A stretch of 64,000 nt of DNA, taken from the NCBI RefSeq assembly GCF_025399195.1, contig NW_026252100.1, forward strand, positions 248,001-312,000. Direction: 5' to 3'. Of the stretch, positions 23,645-35,442 are shown one piece after another. The notes beneath the pieces are model-generated. The model was given only the letters and a program-made list of their open reading frames with translations, searched no databases and was not told where the DNA came from. The translations under genes and the position numbers were made by a program. The stretch's first letter is position 1; every line of letters begins with the position of its first letter. Origin of the DNA: Umbelopsis ramanniana AG. Lineage: Eukaryota > Mucoromycota > Umbelopsidomycetes > Umbelopsidales > Umbelopsidaceae.

Positions 23645-24683
23645 TCATCGTCGCGATTTAGCGGTCGCTTTTCCATTCGCATTGTTAGGTTTCGCCATTT
23701 TTGACCCGTTTGTTTTCGCTGCAATTTGTGCTTAACAGAGTCGTTGAAAGTTTCAGTAAAAGGTCGCCTTATTCAAACTTATAATGATTGACAAAAATAT
23801 GGTTTACCTAAAGCCTTGTATCCTCGATTCATTAACGTCTCATCACCGCTATTAATCATCGAATTTATTAGACCTCGTAGTAACTGGTCGCTATAAAAAG
23901 AATAGAGTCAGTGTATGGTTTCATTGGAGGTCCACTATCCTGAAAGCATACTTTTCCGTCTTTTCCAATTCTGAAGATTCCTCTTCTCTTAGATTCTTGT
24001 CCTCGGCATCGGTCGGACCTATTCCGAAATGGTGCATACCAAACCCGTCCAAATATTCCTGATCCATCGGATCCTGGTCTTCGAGCATGTTGAATGTTTC
24101 CTCAATCAAACTTGGCTGACCCGGCATATAGTGACCTGTCAAAGATATCGTACTGTTGAAATTTTGAGTCAGCTGAGGTTATTTGATATACGCGCAATAT
24201 ACAGAACATACTTGACACCAGAAGCAGAAAACGCAACAGAATTCCCTTCATAAAAGCATACATCTAACAACTGCGAGTCCATCTTGTAATGGAGTTATGT
24301 TAATGATGATTGACGATTAATGACATTTATCTTCAAATATCTCCCATACCGTTTTCATGTTCAAGGAACACAAAACAAAATCTTGACCATCCACCGTTGC
24401 CTTGACACACGTCCTTCCTTCTTCAGGTTCTTCCAATAAACAAGCCTAATCGAGAGTGGCGCAAAATTATTTATTTGTTAGCGTTGAGGGCTGTATCACG
24501 AGAATATTGGACTGGAATGGCGAGTATTTATACCTGGGTTAGTCGGAAGGATGCATCAACTGTCTGGACGTATTTCCGGCCAGGCAAAAGAGTTAAAGCT
24601 GGACAAGTCAATGTGAGTGATTCTGCTTTTACCATGTCAGAGACGTTGAATGATGATGGCCTACCCCATATTCCAGAAGGCAT
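23645..24683 (-). CDS. Nucleoplasmin-fold (NPL domain) protein without FKBP domain
   Basis: Seven small exons (24683-24665, 24598-24534, 24445-24350, 24282-24212, 24152-23952, 23890-23808, 23718-23645) all join in phase to 202 residues. The N-terminus MPSGIWGALTLLPGRKYVQT matches the start of nucleoplasmin-like domains in insect FKBP39/46 and yeast Fpr3/4 (WGL-x-L-x-PG-x-x-Y-x-Q). SFRLTQACL, DGQDFVLCSL, LDVCFYEGNSVAFSASG and NTISLTGHYMPG follow. Next come an acidic stretch (TDAEDKNLREEESSELE) and a Lys/Asn-rich basic tail. No peptidyl-prolyl isomerase domain follows before the stop. A histone-chaperone role is inferred from the fold plus acidic tract. An alternative 3' end reads into the last intron and stops at 23779. 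Confidence 0.75.
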
Positions 24684-24916
24684 AACAGTGATTGCCTCAA
24701 AAGCAGTTGTGAAGGTAAGAAAAAAAATTATCCCAGCGACAAATTTAAATTGCCTAATTTGGAGCAGCAGTCCACGTGACTGGCGAGCGTGCAGTTTCAC
24801 ACCAGCAGTTCACCTGAAAGCAGAGAACGACGTTATGACAATCTGACGAGTGTGAACCTCTTACAAATCAGAGATCTGCCTACTCCAATTTTACCAACAC
24901 ATATAATCATCGGTGC
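24684..24916. promoter_or_regulatory. Divergent promoter of the NPL gene and the BRPF/NTO1 gene
   Basis: These 233 bases separate the two start codons. Both genes are predicted chromatin factors. No TATA box or known operator is evident. Confidence 0.45.
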
Positions 24917-27900
24917 ATGGCAGAAGCAGAAGCAATTTCGTCTTCTGTGATAGCTGCACAGGATGTTATAAAGCCACCAGCGCGTTCCCGTGGGCGACCT
25001 CGGCGAAAGGGCGGACCATCTCGCACTGTAGTTCCAACACTTTTATCACCCATCACACGCACAGACGGTACTCAGCATACTTCTGCTCATGATCCCGCCG
25101 ATGTGCGCCCAAGAGAAGAACGTTCATACAAAGAATTCTTTCCAGATCTGGATATAACGCAACCACTCCCAATTGTCCGATCATCGCAACGTGAAAATGA
25201 CGCGTTACCAGCATCAGAAACTGCTTCCATTGCCGCAGCTTCTTCGCAAAACAAAGTGGTGACAGAAGAAAACGGCTCTGATTCCAGTGGAACATCCCAA
25301 ACAGAAGTTTCACATACTCTAACCAACGGTCAATTGCTCAACGGCGGCAAATCTCCTTCCGCTACGGCCGAATCTGTCACCTCCGGCGTGCTAGGTGCGA
25401 TATCCAAAACCCTGACTTTTGCTCGAAATCAATTACAAAGGAAAGAAAACGGGACAACAGCTCCTGAAGAACTCAGCCCTGACTTTGAAGAAAGTGACCT
25501 TTCGTCCGTAAGCGATACTGCGGCAACTTCATCAGAGGATGCAGCTAGCTCTTCAAAGAGTATTCTAAAGCATGGTCCACAAGAGAAATCCAACATGGAA
25601 TCACAGGCCGGGGATTCAAATCCTTACCAAGCACTGTCTACGCGTCCAATGCATGGCGCTAAGGATGTTTCAGGGTCCACCGTTGCATCTGAGCAGCAAG
25701 TCACTTTAAATTTACCTAAGCCGTCGTTTTGGAAAATTCAAGATCCAAAACCCAAAAAGTCAAAGCCAGATCGCTTTCAGAATACCACGGAAACATTGGA
25801 GATCGATGAAGTATTCAAGCGTCCCGACAATCACTACATACGGTATATAGGTAGGTGCAGGCTTTACCTTCATCATCACCATAGTCTGCCATTCTGATCA
25901 TATTTATATTACAGAACCTACGGAAATAGATCTCTTTGAGACTGTAGAATATGATATGGACGAACAAGGTACGAATACCGTAACCTCAATAATCACTTCC
26001 GCTGCTCTTCATATATCTAACCTTTGATTCATAGATGAAGCATGGTTACGTTTGCTTAATGCCGAAAGGAGGAAGGAAAATTTGGGCTCGTTAAGCACTG
26101 ATTTATTCGAGACTATTATGGATCAAATAGAGAAAGAATGGTTTGACCTGGTAAGCTGAGATGGATGACATTTGACCGACCAATAACTATCATCGCTCTT
26201 TTGCTTATAAACAATTTTTGGTGGGATAGGTCAAAAATCTTCCCAAACAAAGCGCAGATGAGCCTGCGTTGGATTCTGCCTGCGCCATTTGTGACGACGG
26301 CGAATGTGAAAATAGCAATGCAATTGTCTTCTGTGACGGCTGTAATTTAGCGGTCCACCAAGGTAAGCAGGTATGGGTTGAACTAGTAGATGAATGCAAC
26401 TATACTAAACTGGCGCATTAGATTGCTATGGTATCCCGTATATCCCTGAAGGTCAATGGCTTTGCCGTAAGTGCATGGTTTCTCCGGAATTTCCAGTGGT
26501 AAGTAAAAGGATGTAAGACAGCATTATTCGCCATTGAAGGCCGACACTGACGCCGTTAATACCAGTCATGCCTCTTTTGTCCAAACGAGGGAGGAGCTTT
26601 CAAGCAAACTAATACTAATAAGTGGGCTCACTTGTTATGTGCGATATGGATCCCTGAGGTTGGCGTGAGCAACAGTGTTTATATGGAGCCTATCGACAAC
26701 ATTGAAAATATACCAAAGAGTCGATGGAAACTTTCATGTTTTGTTTGTCGACAACGAACAGGAGCTTGCATCCAATGTGATAACAAGCACTGCTTTACGG
26801 CATTCCACGTTACTTGCGCTCGTAAGGCAAAGCTTTACATGAAGATGAAGACGCACAACCCGCACTATGATGGAGGCATGCTACGAGCATACTGTGATAA
26901 ACATACGCCAAGAGATTACAAGGAACATGTAGATGTCCATAAGACCCTTGCTGCAGCACAGAGAACCTATGGCTCACGGCCAGCCACCGTCACGTATACT
27001 ATGGAGGATTCAGAAGATGAGGATGACTACATGCCTAGCTCCGATGACGACGAAAAAACGACCTCGCGAAGTTATAAGCAGGCAAGGAAACGAGAACAGC
27101 AAAAACAACAAAAATTGAAAGGACGTGATGTAAATTTGCAATCATTGAGCCAACTTTCGCGTAGCTCTAAAGCTGCTCGCGCCCATCAGCACCACTATAC
27201 GTCGGGAGCCCCCATAGCACCGGAATACATCATTGATAAACTTGAAAACTTGAAAGCTTTACGGTCCGCAAATCATCTTCGGAGGAAAACGCAACTTATC
27301 ATTACCATCTGTCGCTACTGGTCATTAAAACGTGAATCAAGGCGAGGAGCACCGTTACTCAAGCGTCTTCACTTGGAGGTAAATCTACATTACTTGAAGC
27401 GTTAAAAATTAACATTCTCACATCCATACTCACATTGTTAATATTCTTTTATATCAGCCTTGGACTGCATCATCCTCACAAACGAAACAAACGGAAGTCG
27501 AAAAAGCACGCAAAGCAGCTGTAAGTCGCATATTCGAACAGAACCCTACTTTACGACAGATACTAACCATCTTTCTTATGTATGCAGGCTATGATGAGTT
27601 TACGTGCAGATTTAGAGCGCGTTCGAATGCTCTCAGAACAGGTACAGAAACGAGAACGACATAAGCTGGAAAGGCTTCGTAAACAAAAAGCATATCTCGA
27701 AATCATTCTCTTCCCGTTGGAATACATTCTGAAACCTATTTTGGAAGAACTGATGGAGTGAGTAGGAGAGTTACAAAAGCATACACAATGGACATAACCA
27801 TACTGATGGTCTGCTCTCGTTCTTTCATTAGATTGGATAAGAAAGATTTCTTTGCCTATCCTGTCACCGATGATATAGCTCCGGATTATCGAGATGTTAT

Positions 27901-29501
27901 CCGTCAACCAATGGCGTTTTCAGACATTGTTGAGAAGCTCAATTCCCATACATATACTAGCGTTGAAGAGTTCGAAGTTAGTATCCCTCGACTAATTTTA
28001 CTGGTTATAGCGCATCAATTTCTAAACCCTTCATCCTGTTACTATAGGCCGATCTACAGCTCATCTGCCGGAACAGCATGACGTACAACAAGACCGACAC
28101 CGCTTATTATAAACTAGCGCAGAAAATGGAAATCCATGCGCAACCATTACTCAAGCAAGCAAAGCAGGACTATGCAAGCATGAAGATTTCAGAAGAAACG
28201 GGCATACTCGACATTGGCCTCCATCCGGAAATATTCACGTACAATTTACTCAAGATACCCACTGCTGAGGAATTAGCTAAAGAGGAGGAGCGTCGACGAC
28301 AGGCTGCTGAGCAAGAAGAGGCAGCTGCGTTGGCACTGAAAAAAAAGCAAATGGAAGAAGCGCATGCACGTGAACGTCAAGAACGGAAGAAGGCGGCTGC
28401 TGAAGCTCGAGCGGCATTGGCTGGTCAAAATAAGGATGGTAAACGATCAACACGTAGTCAACAAAATCAAGTGGCTGCCCTTGATGCACTTAAATCACGG
28501 CCAAAGTTGTCGTCGGAAGCCAAACGATTACTTCAAACCAGGGCCATCGAACTTCATCGTTCTGAACCTCTTCCTACTGATAAGAAAGTTCAGCGGGGGT
28601 ATCTTTACGTCTCAGAAACTGAAACGGAGGACGATGGCGAAGACGAACCGCAACAAGAGAAGAAGGAAGATGAAGAGCGACCTGAGCAAGAAACTAAACA
28701 GGAGGAGAAGATGTCTGTCTCGCCAGCACCTCCACGATCTAAGCGTACCGAGACGAAGCGGCAATTACGTAGTCGATCACAGCAAGAAGAGCCGCCTAAA
28801 AGGGAAACTAGAGGACGAAAGCCTTCTGCTGCTACTATTGAAGCGCGAAAAAGAAAAGCCCATACGCCTGAACAAGACGGCCGTCATGATTCATCTATGG
28901 CAAGAAAGAAGCCAAGGCTAGACAGAAAGGCTAAAGTGAACAAACCAACTGCGACGCCAAAACAACCTGTGAATCCCTTTGAACATGGGCGAATTGTATG
29001 GGCTAGAGTGATTGGTTTCCCTGCACATCCAGCAAAAGTAAGTATCTGTTTGGATGTAAGCTCGACGGGTATATAGTCACTAAACATTTCGAACCCTATC
29101 ATAGGTGATTGATATTTCTAAGATGGATGTGGAGAAACGGATCATGGATCAAAGGAACGACCCTAATCAAGTATTAGTACAGTTCTACGAGGTGAACGAG
29201 AAGCATCAGTGGTAAGTTGTTCAAAGGAATAGTCCATCACATGTGAGTGAATGCTTTGTCTAAGCCAATATTTAGGGGTTGGATTTATCGACAAGAAATC
29301 GCTATCCTTGGAGACCCAGAAACGGACATTGAAAAGCTTCGAATGGCCCAGCGAACCAGAAAGCTCGCTCGAATCACCGAAGTCAAGCGAGGTTACCTTC
29401 ATGCAAGTTCTTTCCTTGACATTGACGGACAAGCCATTGTTGACCAAGTGTTTGGAGCTGATTCGAAGAAAAAGTCGAAATCCAAATCTTTGAAAGCATA
29501 A
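24917..29501 (+). CDS. NTO1: BRPF/NTO1-type chromatin scaffold (EPcA, PHD-knuckle-PHD, bromodomain, PWWP)
   Basis: Around 12 exons encode about 1,275 residues. After a low-complexity N-terminus with an AT-hook-like [11 protein letters not shown], an enhancer-of-polycomb-like segment appears ([20 protein letters not shown]). Then comes the PZP module: PHD 1 [20 protein letters not shown] with [20 protein letters not shown], zinc knuckle [12 protein letters not shown], and PHD 2 [14 protein letters not shown] with HVTCAR and YCDKHTP. A bromodomain follows ([32 protein letters not shown]), then long charged coils, then a PWWP domain ([28 protein letters not shown] across introns). BRPF/Nto1 proteins assemble MYST acetyltransferase complexes (NuA3, MOZ/MORF) and read H3K4/H3K36 methylation in the nucleus. 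All zinc ligands look intact. Confidence 0.93.
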
Positions 29502-29680
29502 CATTTCACTTGTACATTTTTTATTTTTTTTATTTGCACACCCTTTTTACCTTTTCTTTTCTCTTTCGCTATTCTCTAATTACACATTTGCGAATTCCTG
29601 AGTTTCCTCTGTTGCTACCACTTTTGCACTACGCTATTGAATAAATATTACAATAATTCCCAAATTGACCATCACACACC

Positions 29681-30826
29681 ATGTCGGAAAAGCAAGCAAG
29701 GGCTTTTATGGAACAAGCAAAGGAGAAGCTTGGCGCCTGGTCCATGTTCTGGAGCTCTAGTGACAGCCTCGAAACTGCGGCAGAACTGTACATAAAAGCT
29801 GGGAATAGTTTCCAGCTGGCTTCAATGTGTAAATATCCTCGGCTGTCATAGTCTATATGGATGCTATACTTACATCCTCCTATTCTCTAATATGCTTAGG
29901 GCAAGAAGCTGGAGACGCCTACGTGGAGGCTGCCAAGCTCTATAAACGAGCTGATCACGCTATGTTTGAAGCTGCGCGATCTTTTGAAAAGGCTGCCAAG
30001 AGTTATAAGAAAGTGAACCCCAAAGGTAGATATTTCGCGATACCGTCATGGATGCACCCCCCAGATCAAAGCCCTGATACTTCGTTGTAGATGCTCTTAC
30101 TGCTATGATAGCGGCAGTAGCACTCGATAAAGCCAACGGTAGCTATCGCATAGCTGCCCGACATTTAGAAGAGGTAGCTCAGATCTATCAGGACAAGCTA
30201 GACGAACCTCAGAAAGCTTACGATTACTACGATGAAGCAGCCAATCTTTATCACGCCGATAACTCACCAACGTACGTTAAAAGACAGATGGCTGTTTGTC
30301 CAAAAAAAAGGCATGAGATTCTTATCCGCTTCTTCATTCCTCTAGGCTTGCAAATCGATGTACATTGAAGGCTGCGGAATTAGCAGCTATCCTCGGTCAA
30401 TACGATCACGCCATCATCAAATTTGAAACCGTTGCATTTGCTAGCATAGATGACACTCTCCTCAGTTGGTCGGTGAAGGAGTACTTCTTGCAAGCTGCGC
30501 TATGCCACATATGTACAAAGGTATTGTTGTTTTTTTTTCACCTTAACAATTTTAAGTTTCAGGAACGCTAATATCTTTGCGAAAAGGATTATGTAGCGTC
30601 AAAGAAGCAACTAGAGAAATATGCTGATGCATACGTCGGGTTTGATAATACAAGAGAATACGTGCTACTAAGTGCGATAATACGCAGTGTTGAAGATGAG
30701 GATGCTGATGCGTTTACTCAACATGTGTACGACTACGATAAGCTCACCAAGCTGGACAATTGGAAGACGACTATCCTACTGCGAATCAAACGAAGTGTGA
30801 CGGACGATGAGATCAACCTCAGATGA
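29681..30826 (+). CDS. SEC17: Alpha-SNAP, SNARE disassembly adaptor
   Basis: Five exons give about 290 residues, the normal alpha-SNAP length. Tetratricopeptide-like helices are easily read: AARSFEKAAKSYKKVNPK, GSYRIAARHLEEVAQIYQ, KAYDYYDEAANLYH, LKAAELAAILGQYDHAI and FLQAALCHICTK. The C-terminus ends LTKLDNWKTTILLRIKRSV then DDEINLR, matching the NSF-activating tail of alpha-SNAP rather than gamma-SNAP. The protein recruits NSF/Sec18 to cis-SNARE complexes on membranes. The short first exon ends MW across the splice (ASMWQEAGDAYVEAAKLY). An upstream TATA-free region with pyrimidine runs precedes it. Confidence 0.94.
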
Positions 30827-31038
30827 TAACGGCCAGGTTGGAATGTGTAAAATAAAATAAAAGAAATTTGAGGACGGGCGTACAAAGTGTGCGGTCATTG
30901 CCATTGACTTCCTTAAAAGGTGTTGAATTGATGTCAGACATTTGCCGAAAAAACAATGAATAAGAAAAAAAGGATCGAGCTTTCTTAAAAATATTTGGTT
31001 TTACCTTTGCTCGCCATCTTGGCAAATTTCAACTGGCA

Positions 31039-34000
31039 ATGTCCAGTTCTTTCTTTCCTACCGCATTCACTGCCACATCAGCACTCAATTCATCCGCACT
31101 TTCATCCGCCATTTCCACCGCCAATGCAACTAGTATCATACCTACTTCAACCACCACCCCATCCGTCACGGAAGCAGCAACTCTGTCAACCACAAGCTCA
31201 GTGGCAACAGCAACAACCACCTTTAATCCATCAGATTGTATCTTACAGCCTTATGAGAGTAATTGTTTTAATGTCACTGGATCAACGGTGAATTCTGCTC
31301 AAAACGTGGCCGGATTGTCTGCACAGATGATCACTTGTACGTCTGTGGGAGTCTTGTGTTTTTTGATCTTTTGCGCACTGCGAACGCGGTAAGTAACCCG
31401 ATCCATCAAAATGCTTCCCAGTTCAACCTGTCACTGACCTATGCTGTGTGTAGATGGACCATTCTCTACCAACCACGTTTACATATGAAACGGTAATTGA
31501 CGCTGAAACCATCCTTCATATCATACCGTATCGTATTGTGAAATCTCAATGTATTTATCTACTCATCTGTATAGTCATTCTCCTCCAAACTTACCCAAAA
31601 GCCTTTTCGGTTGGATTATACCTTTGATTCGTATATCGCACGAAGAAGTTTTGGAAAAGGTCGGCATGGACGCTGTGGTGGTAAGTCAGTCAATCGATAC
31701 GGTTTTGAATAGCATCGCTATGTTTTAACTCCAGCCATTTTCAATGTCAGATGCTTCAATTTCTGCTGATGGCCTTTAAGCTGTTTGCTTTCTGCAGCTT
31801 TTTTGGGGTTACAGTCTTAGTGCCCATCTCAGTCTCAGTCAGTCATGTAGCGAAGGATGACCCATCTGCATTAACCATCATTGCTGTGGAGGATTCGGAA
31901 AGATACATGATAGCTTACTTGATATTTACATATCTGTTCAGCTTTGTCTCATTTTGGCTCATGTATGGAAACTACGACGCATATATTCGACTTCGGAGAC
32001 AGTATCTGATCCGCAATAAGAAGGCTCTAAGCGTCAGAACCGTCATGGTGACTGGAATACCCAAAGCGTTACGAAGCGACCAAAAACTCGCAGAGTATTT
32101 TGAGGATCTTGGCCTTGGTGCAGTTGAATCGGTTCATGTTGTACGCCGCGTCAAAAATCTACGAGCTGGTGTGGAACGCCGTGGAGGGTATTTGCGAAAC
32201 CTTGAAAGTGTGTATGCTAAATATTGGGGTAATCCTGTTCAAGATCCAAATTATGACCCTGACAGCATACTGGACGAAGCCGAGATGGTAGAGCGCTCTG
32301 ATCACGTAAAGCAAAATACCAATGTTCCTTTTATTGTCAAAAAGAAAGAACGCCCTACCACCCGTACCGGCTTTTGGGGATTGTGGGGACAAAAGGTCGA
32401 CGCCATAGACTACTACACCGAAAAATTCACCTCGGAAGATGACAAAGTCAACGAATTACGTGCAAAGGTTGACTTTGACCTCAGCTCAGTTGGATTTGTC
32501 ACCTTTGAAAACATTGTTGGAGCTGTAAGTGGATTTGATCTAATATCTTTTTCGTCTAGGATGATTTTTTATCAGCAATAGTTCTAACTGGATCCCCAAT
32601 TGTTACAGCAACTGGCCGCTCAAGTCTTGGTCGATGGTCAACCTTTCAAGATGAGAACGAAGCTGGCCAAAGAACCCCGCGATGTATACTGGAAGTCGAT
32701 CTTGATCCCTGGTCGTATAAAAATTATTCGCGTAATCATCGCTTGGATTATTTTGCTGTTCATTGCTATTTTCTGGGTTGGACCAATTGCCCTTCTTTCT
32801 CTTTTAACCAGTCCCCAAACACTGGTGAAAATTGCCCCCGGACTTGTTAACAATCAAAATCCCATTGTTCAAGCTATCTTCCAAGGAATTTTACCGCCTC
32901 TGGCCGTTAATATTTTCATGGCCTTAATGCCGTTGATTCTGGATGGTAAGTAGATGCATCTTCTGCTTATATGACCGATTGACTTTTTTCTAAAAAAAAT
33001 TATCTCGCATACAGCCCTTGGTCAACTTCAAGGAATCTCATCCAGAAGTGATTTAGCAGACGCAACTCTTAGCAAGTAAGACTCTTGATCCATCTAGCTG
33101 CTCTCATATCCAACGTATCTTACTTACTAACATCTGCATGTTTACTCTTTTTGCCCGCTTTGATTAGATATTTCTTCTTTCTATTGCTTAATGTTTTGCT
33201 GGTGTTCACTTTCTTCAGTTCCCTTGGCAAAACTATCCAAAGTATCATTATGAATCCATCATCGGTTGCTAATTTGTTAGCTTCGTCACTTCCTCAGGTA
33301 AGTAAACGGAGGAAAGGTGCTACAACAGTTTACATTCAGGTTCTTATTCTATCTCGCATACAGGTCGCACCGTTCTTTGTCAACTATGTTATTTTGAAAG
33401 GAATTATGTTGTAAGTGTCACTCATGACTCGTACATTAATATGCTCGTTTACTAAACGATCACATCAAATGTTGCAGAACACCACTGGAGCTACTTTTGA
33501 TTGGATCTATCTTTGTTCGCGGATTCAATTACCTCTTCCTATGCAAAACGCCTAGAGACTATGCGGAAGCAAGAGCTCCCCCAACCTTCTCGTATGGATG
33601 GTCATATCCCAACTCTCTCTTAGTTTTCGTCATTGTTATGGTATATTCGACCATCTCACCTTTGATTCTACTCTTTGGAATGACTTATTTTGGCCTTCAA
33701 TACTTTGTTTACAAGTATCAATTCCTCTATGGTAAGTACACTCATTGCCTTTGCAAATTAAGCAGATGATGATGACTTTATTAAAAAAATTTATCAGTTT
33801 ACTTTACTCCTTATGAAACGGCTGGAGGAGCATGGCCAAATGTGTTTCCAAGACTGTTAGTTGGCATGATTATTTTCCAACTGACCATGACAGGACTTTT
33901 CTTCCTCAAAACTTACATTGTCCTTGGCGCTCTCTGTGTTCCGTTGATCGCGTTGACCATTTTGTACTGGGTTGTAATGCACAAGGCATACTATCGTAGT

Positions 34001-35005
34001 TCCAAGTCGTTACCGCTGCAAATCTTGAAGGAAGATATGATGACGCTTCCAACTCACGTCGATATACAAGATGTATTGAGTAATCGAAAGAAAACAAATC
34101 GACCACCAAGTCTTTTAAGTGTTTCTTCTGTGCAGGAAAAAGATCAGAAGGACGGTCCCAGCGTTACATTGCGCGACGCGACTCCTTATCAAGAGGAGAC
34201 GCTTAGGGACGACCCACCGATTCGAATTGGTTCAGACGGCGCCCTTCCTAGAGATAATGAACCCGTACGAAAGCCGTCCAGGCTCAGGAAGCGAATTGCA
34301 CTTGATTTCGATGACTATGAAGCTGTCCCTGATAAACTGACAGACTATCGACAACCTCCGCAGAGTTTAAATAGCGGTATCCTTGACACAGGCTTAAGAC
34401 GCTATGGTAATCCTGCTTTGGTCGGAGTACTACCGCAGCTATGGCTTCCTGTTAAAGCAACAACAGGCGATCAGCCTGCTACTCAACAACGACCAAAATA
34501 CCGTCCAAGAAGAAGTTCGGGTCATATCCCAGCTGCATTGTCAAATATTGTGAAACGTGCCGAGTCTGCACGTAAAGCAGTATCGGGAAAAGCAAGAACA
34601 GTGCGAAGACCACGACGAAAGGCGGCTGTTCAAGTCGCATCGGCAGAAAATGTCGATGGCCAGCAACCTTTAGCTGGTTCTGAAGAAGGTCCAACAGAAC
34701 CAAAAATACCCATTGATCAAGCCTCTCACCTAACAGCCAGTGGCACTTATCCAACTATCAATGTTGAGGAATACCACGACGCAAACGAGGAAAACACAGA
34801 TCGATATTCCATGCTTTCGAGACAAGAGCACCCTATTGAGGAGGAAGAGGCTCCTCGCGGGGAAGAACACGATGATGATGATACTACGGGTGGAGACGAT
34901 AACGACGATTCTGACCAGGAAGCTCCCGAAATTCATAAAACATACTATCATCATCCTGAGAGACACCATTCCTCCAACAATATCGCCAAAAATTCTCAAT
35001 CATAG
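31039..35005 (+). CDS. CSC1/OSCA/TMEM63 family osmosensitive cation channel
   Basis: About ten exons encode roughly 1,100 residues. A Ser/Thr-rich N-terminal segment precedes the first membrane helix (MITCTSVGVLCFLIFCAL). The RSN1_TM region follows, with LFGWIIPLIRISHEEVLEKVG and MLQFLLMAFKLFAFCSFFG. The cytosolic PHM7 domain has VRTVMVTGIPKALRSDQKL, the YWGNP-like loop and GFVTFENIVGA. The multi-helix core begins at IIRVIIAWIILLFIAIFWVG and ends before residue 720. The tail is long, basic then acidic, with RKSRRPRRKAA-like and His/Asp-rich stretches. The family forms mechanosensitive or hyperosmolality-gated, calcium-permeable channels in the plasma membrane or endomembranes. The ten or so helices and all motif blocks are present. 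It is one of several paralogues usual in fungi, so no yeast symbol is assigned. Confidence 0.93.
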
Positions 35006-35442
35006 ATATACCCTCCTGATTGAACGTATACCAAAATGGTTCTAGATTTTGATTTGATGTTATCTAATGTAAATATACCGTATACCTCTTGATCCTTCTT
35101 GCTCACAAATAAACATGTGTTAGAAAATATATTGCGAAGCAAGTCTTTGTTCGAAAGAGAAACTCTAGTCATAGAGATGAAACAAAACGGTGTTCGTTAA
35201 ACGACTTCGACTCATACGCATAACATAAATATTCCTTGAGCCAAAATATGTTGCATCGATTTTATGTTATTTTGTTGAAAGTGCAAATGGTAAACCTCGA
35301 CAGAGTGCTACAATGTCTTTTGTGTCAATTTTTAAATTGAGTTTGATCAACGCATACGTGACTTTGTTCTACCTGACCAGAAAAAAAAAAAAACGAACTG
35401 CACTGCACTACAAACTCGCGTCAACCTTCAAACCAAACGACC
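35006..35442. other. Intergenic region
   Basis: 3' flank of the channel gene with AATAAA-like signals near 35107, and 5' region of the dioxygenase with an A-run at about 35381-35393. No gene is seen. Confidence 0.5.

Noticed and set aside
23779-23890. Alternative end of the nucleoplasmin-like gene at 23779
   Set aside because: It reads through a GTAAAC donor; splicing to 23718 is phase-correct and adds the basic tail usual for this fold, so the longer model is preferred.
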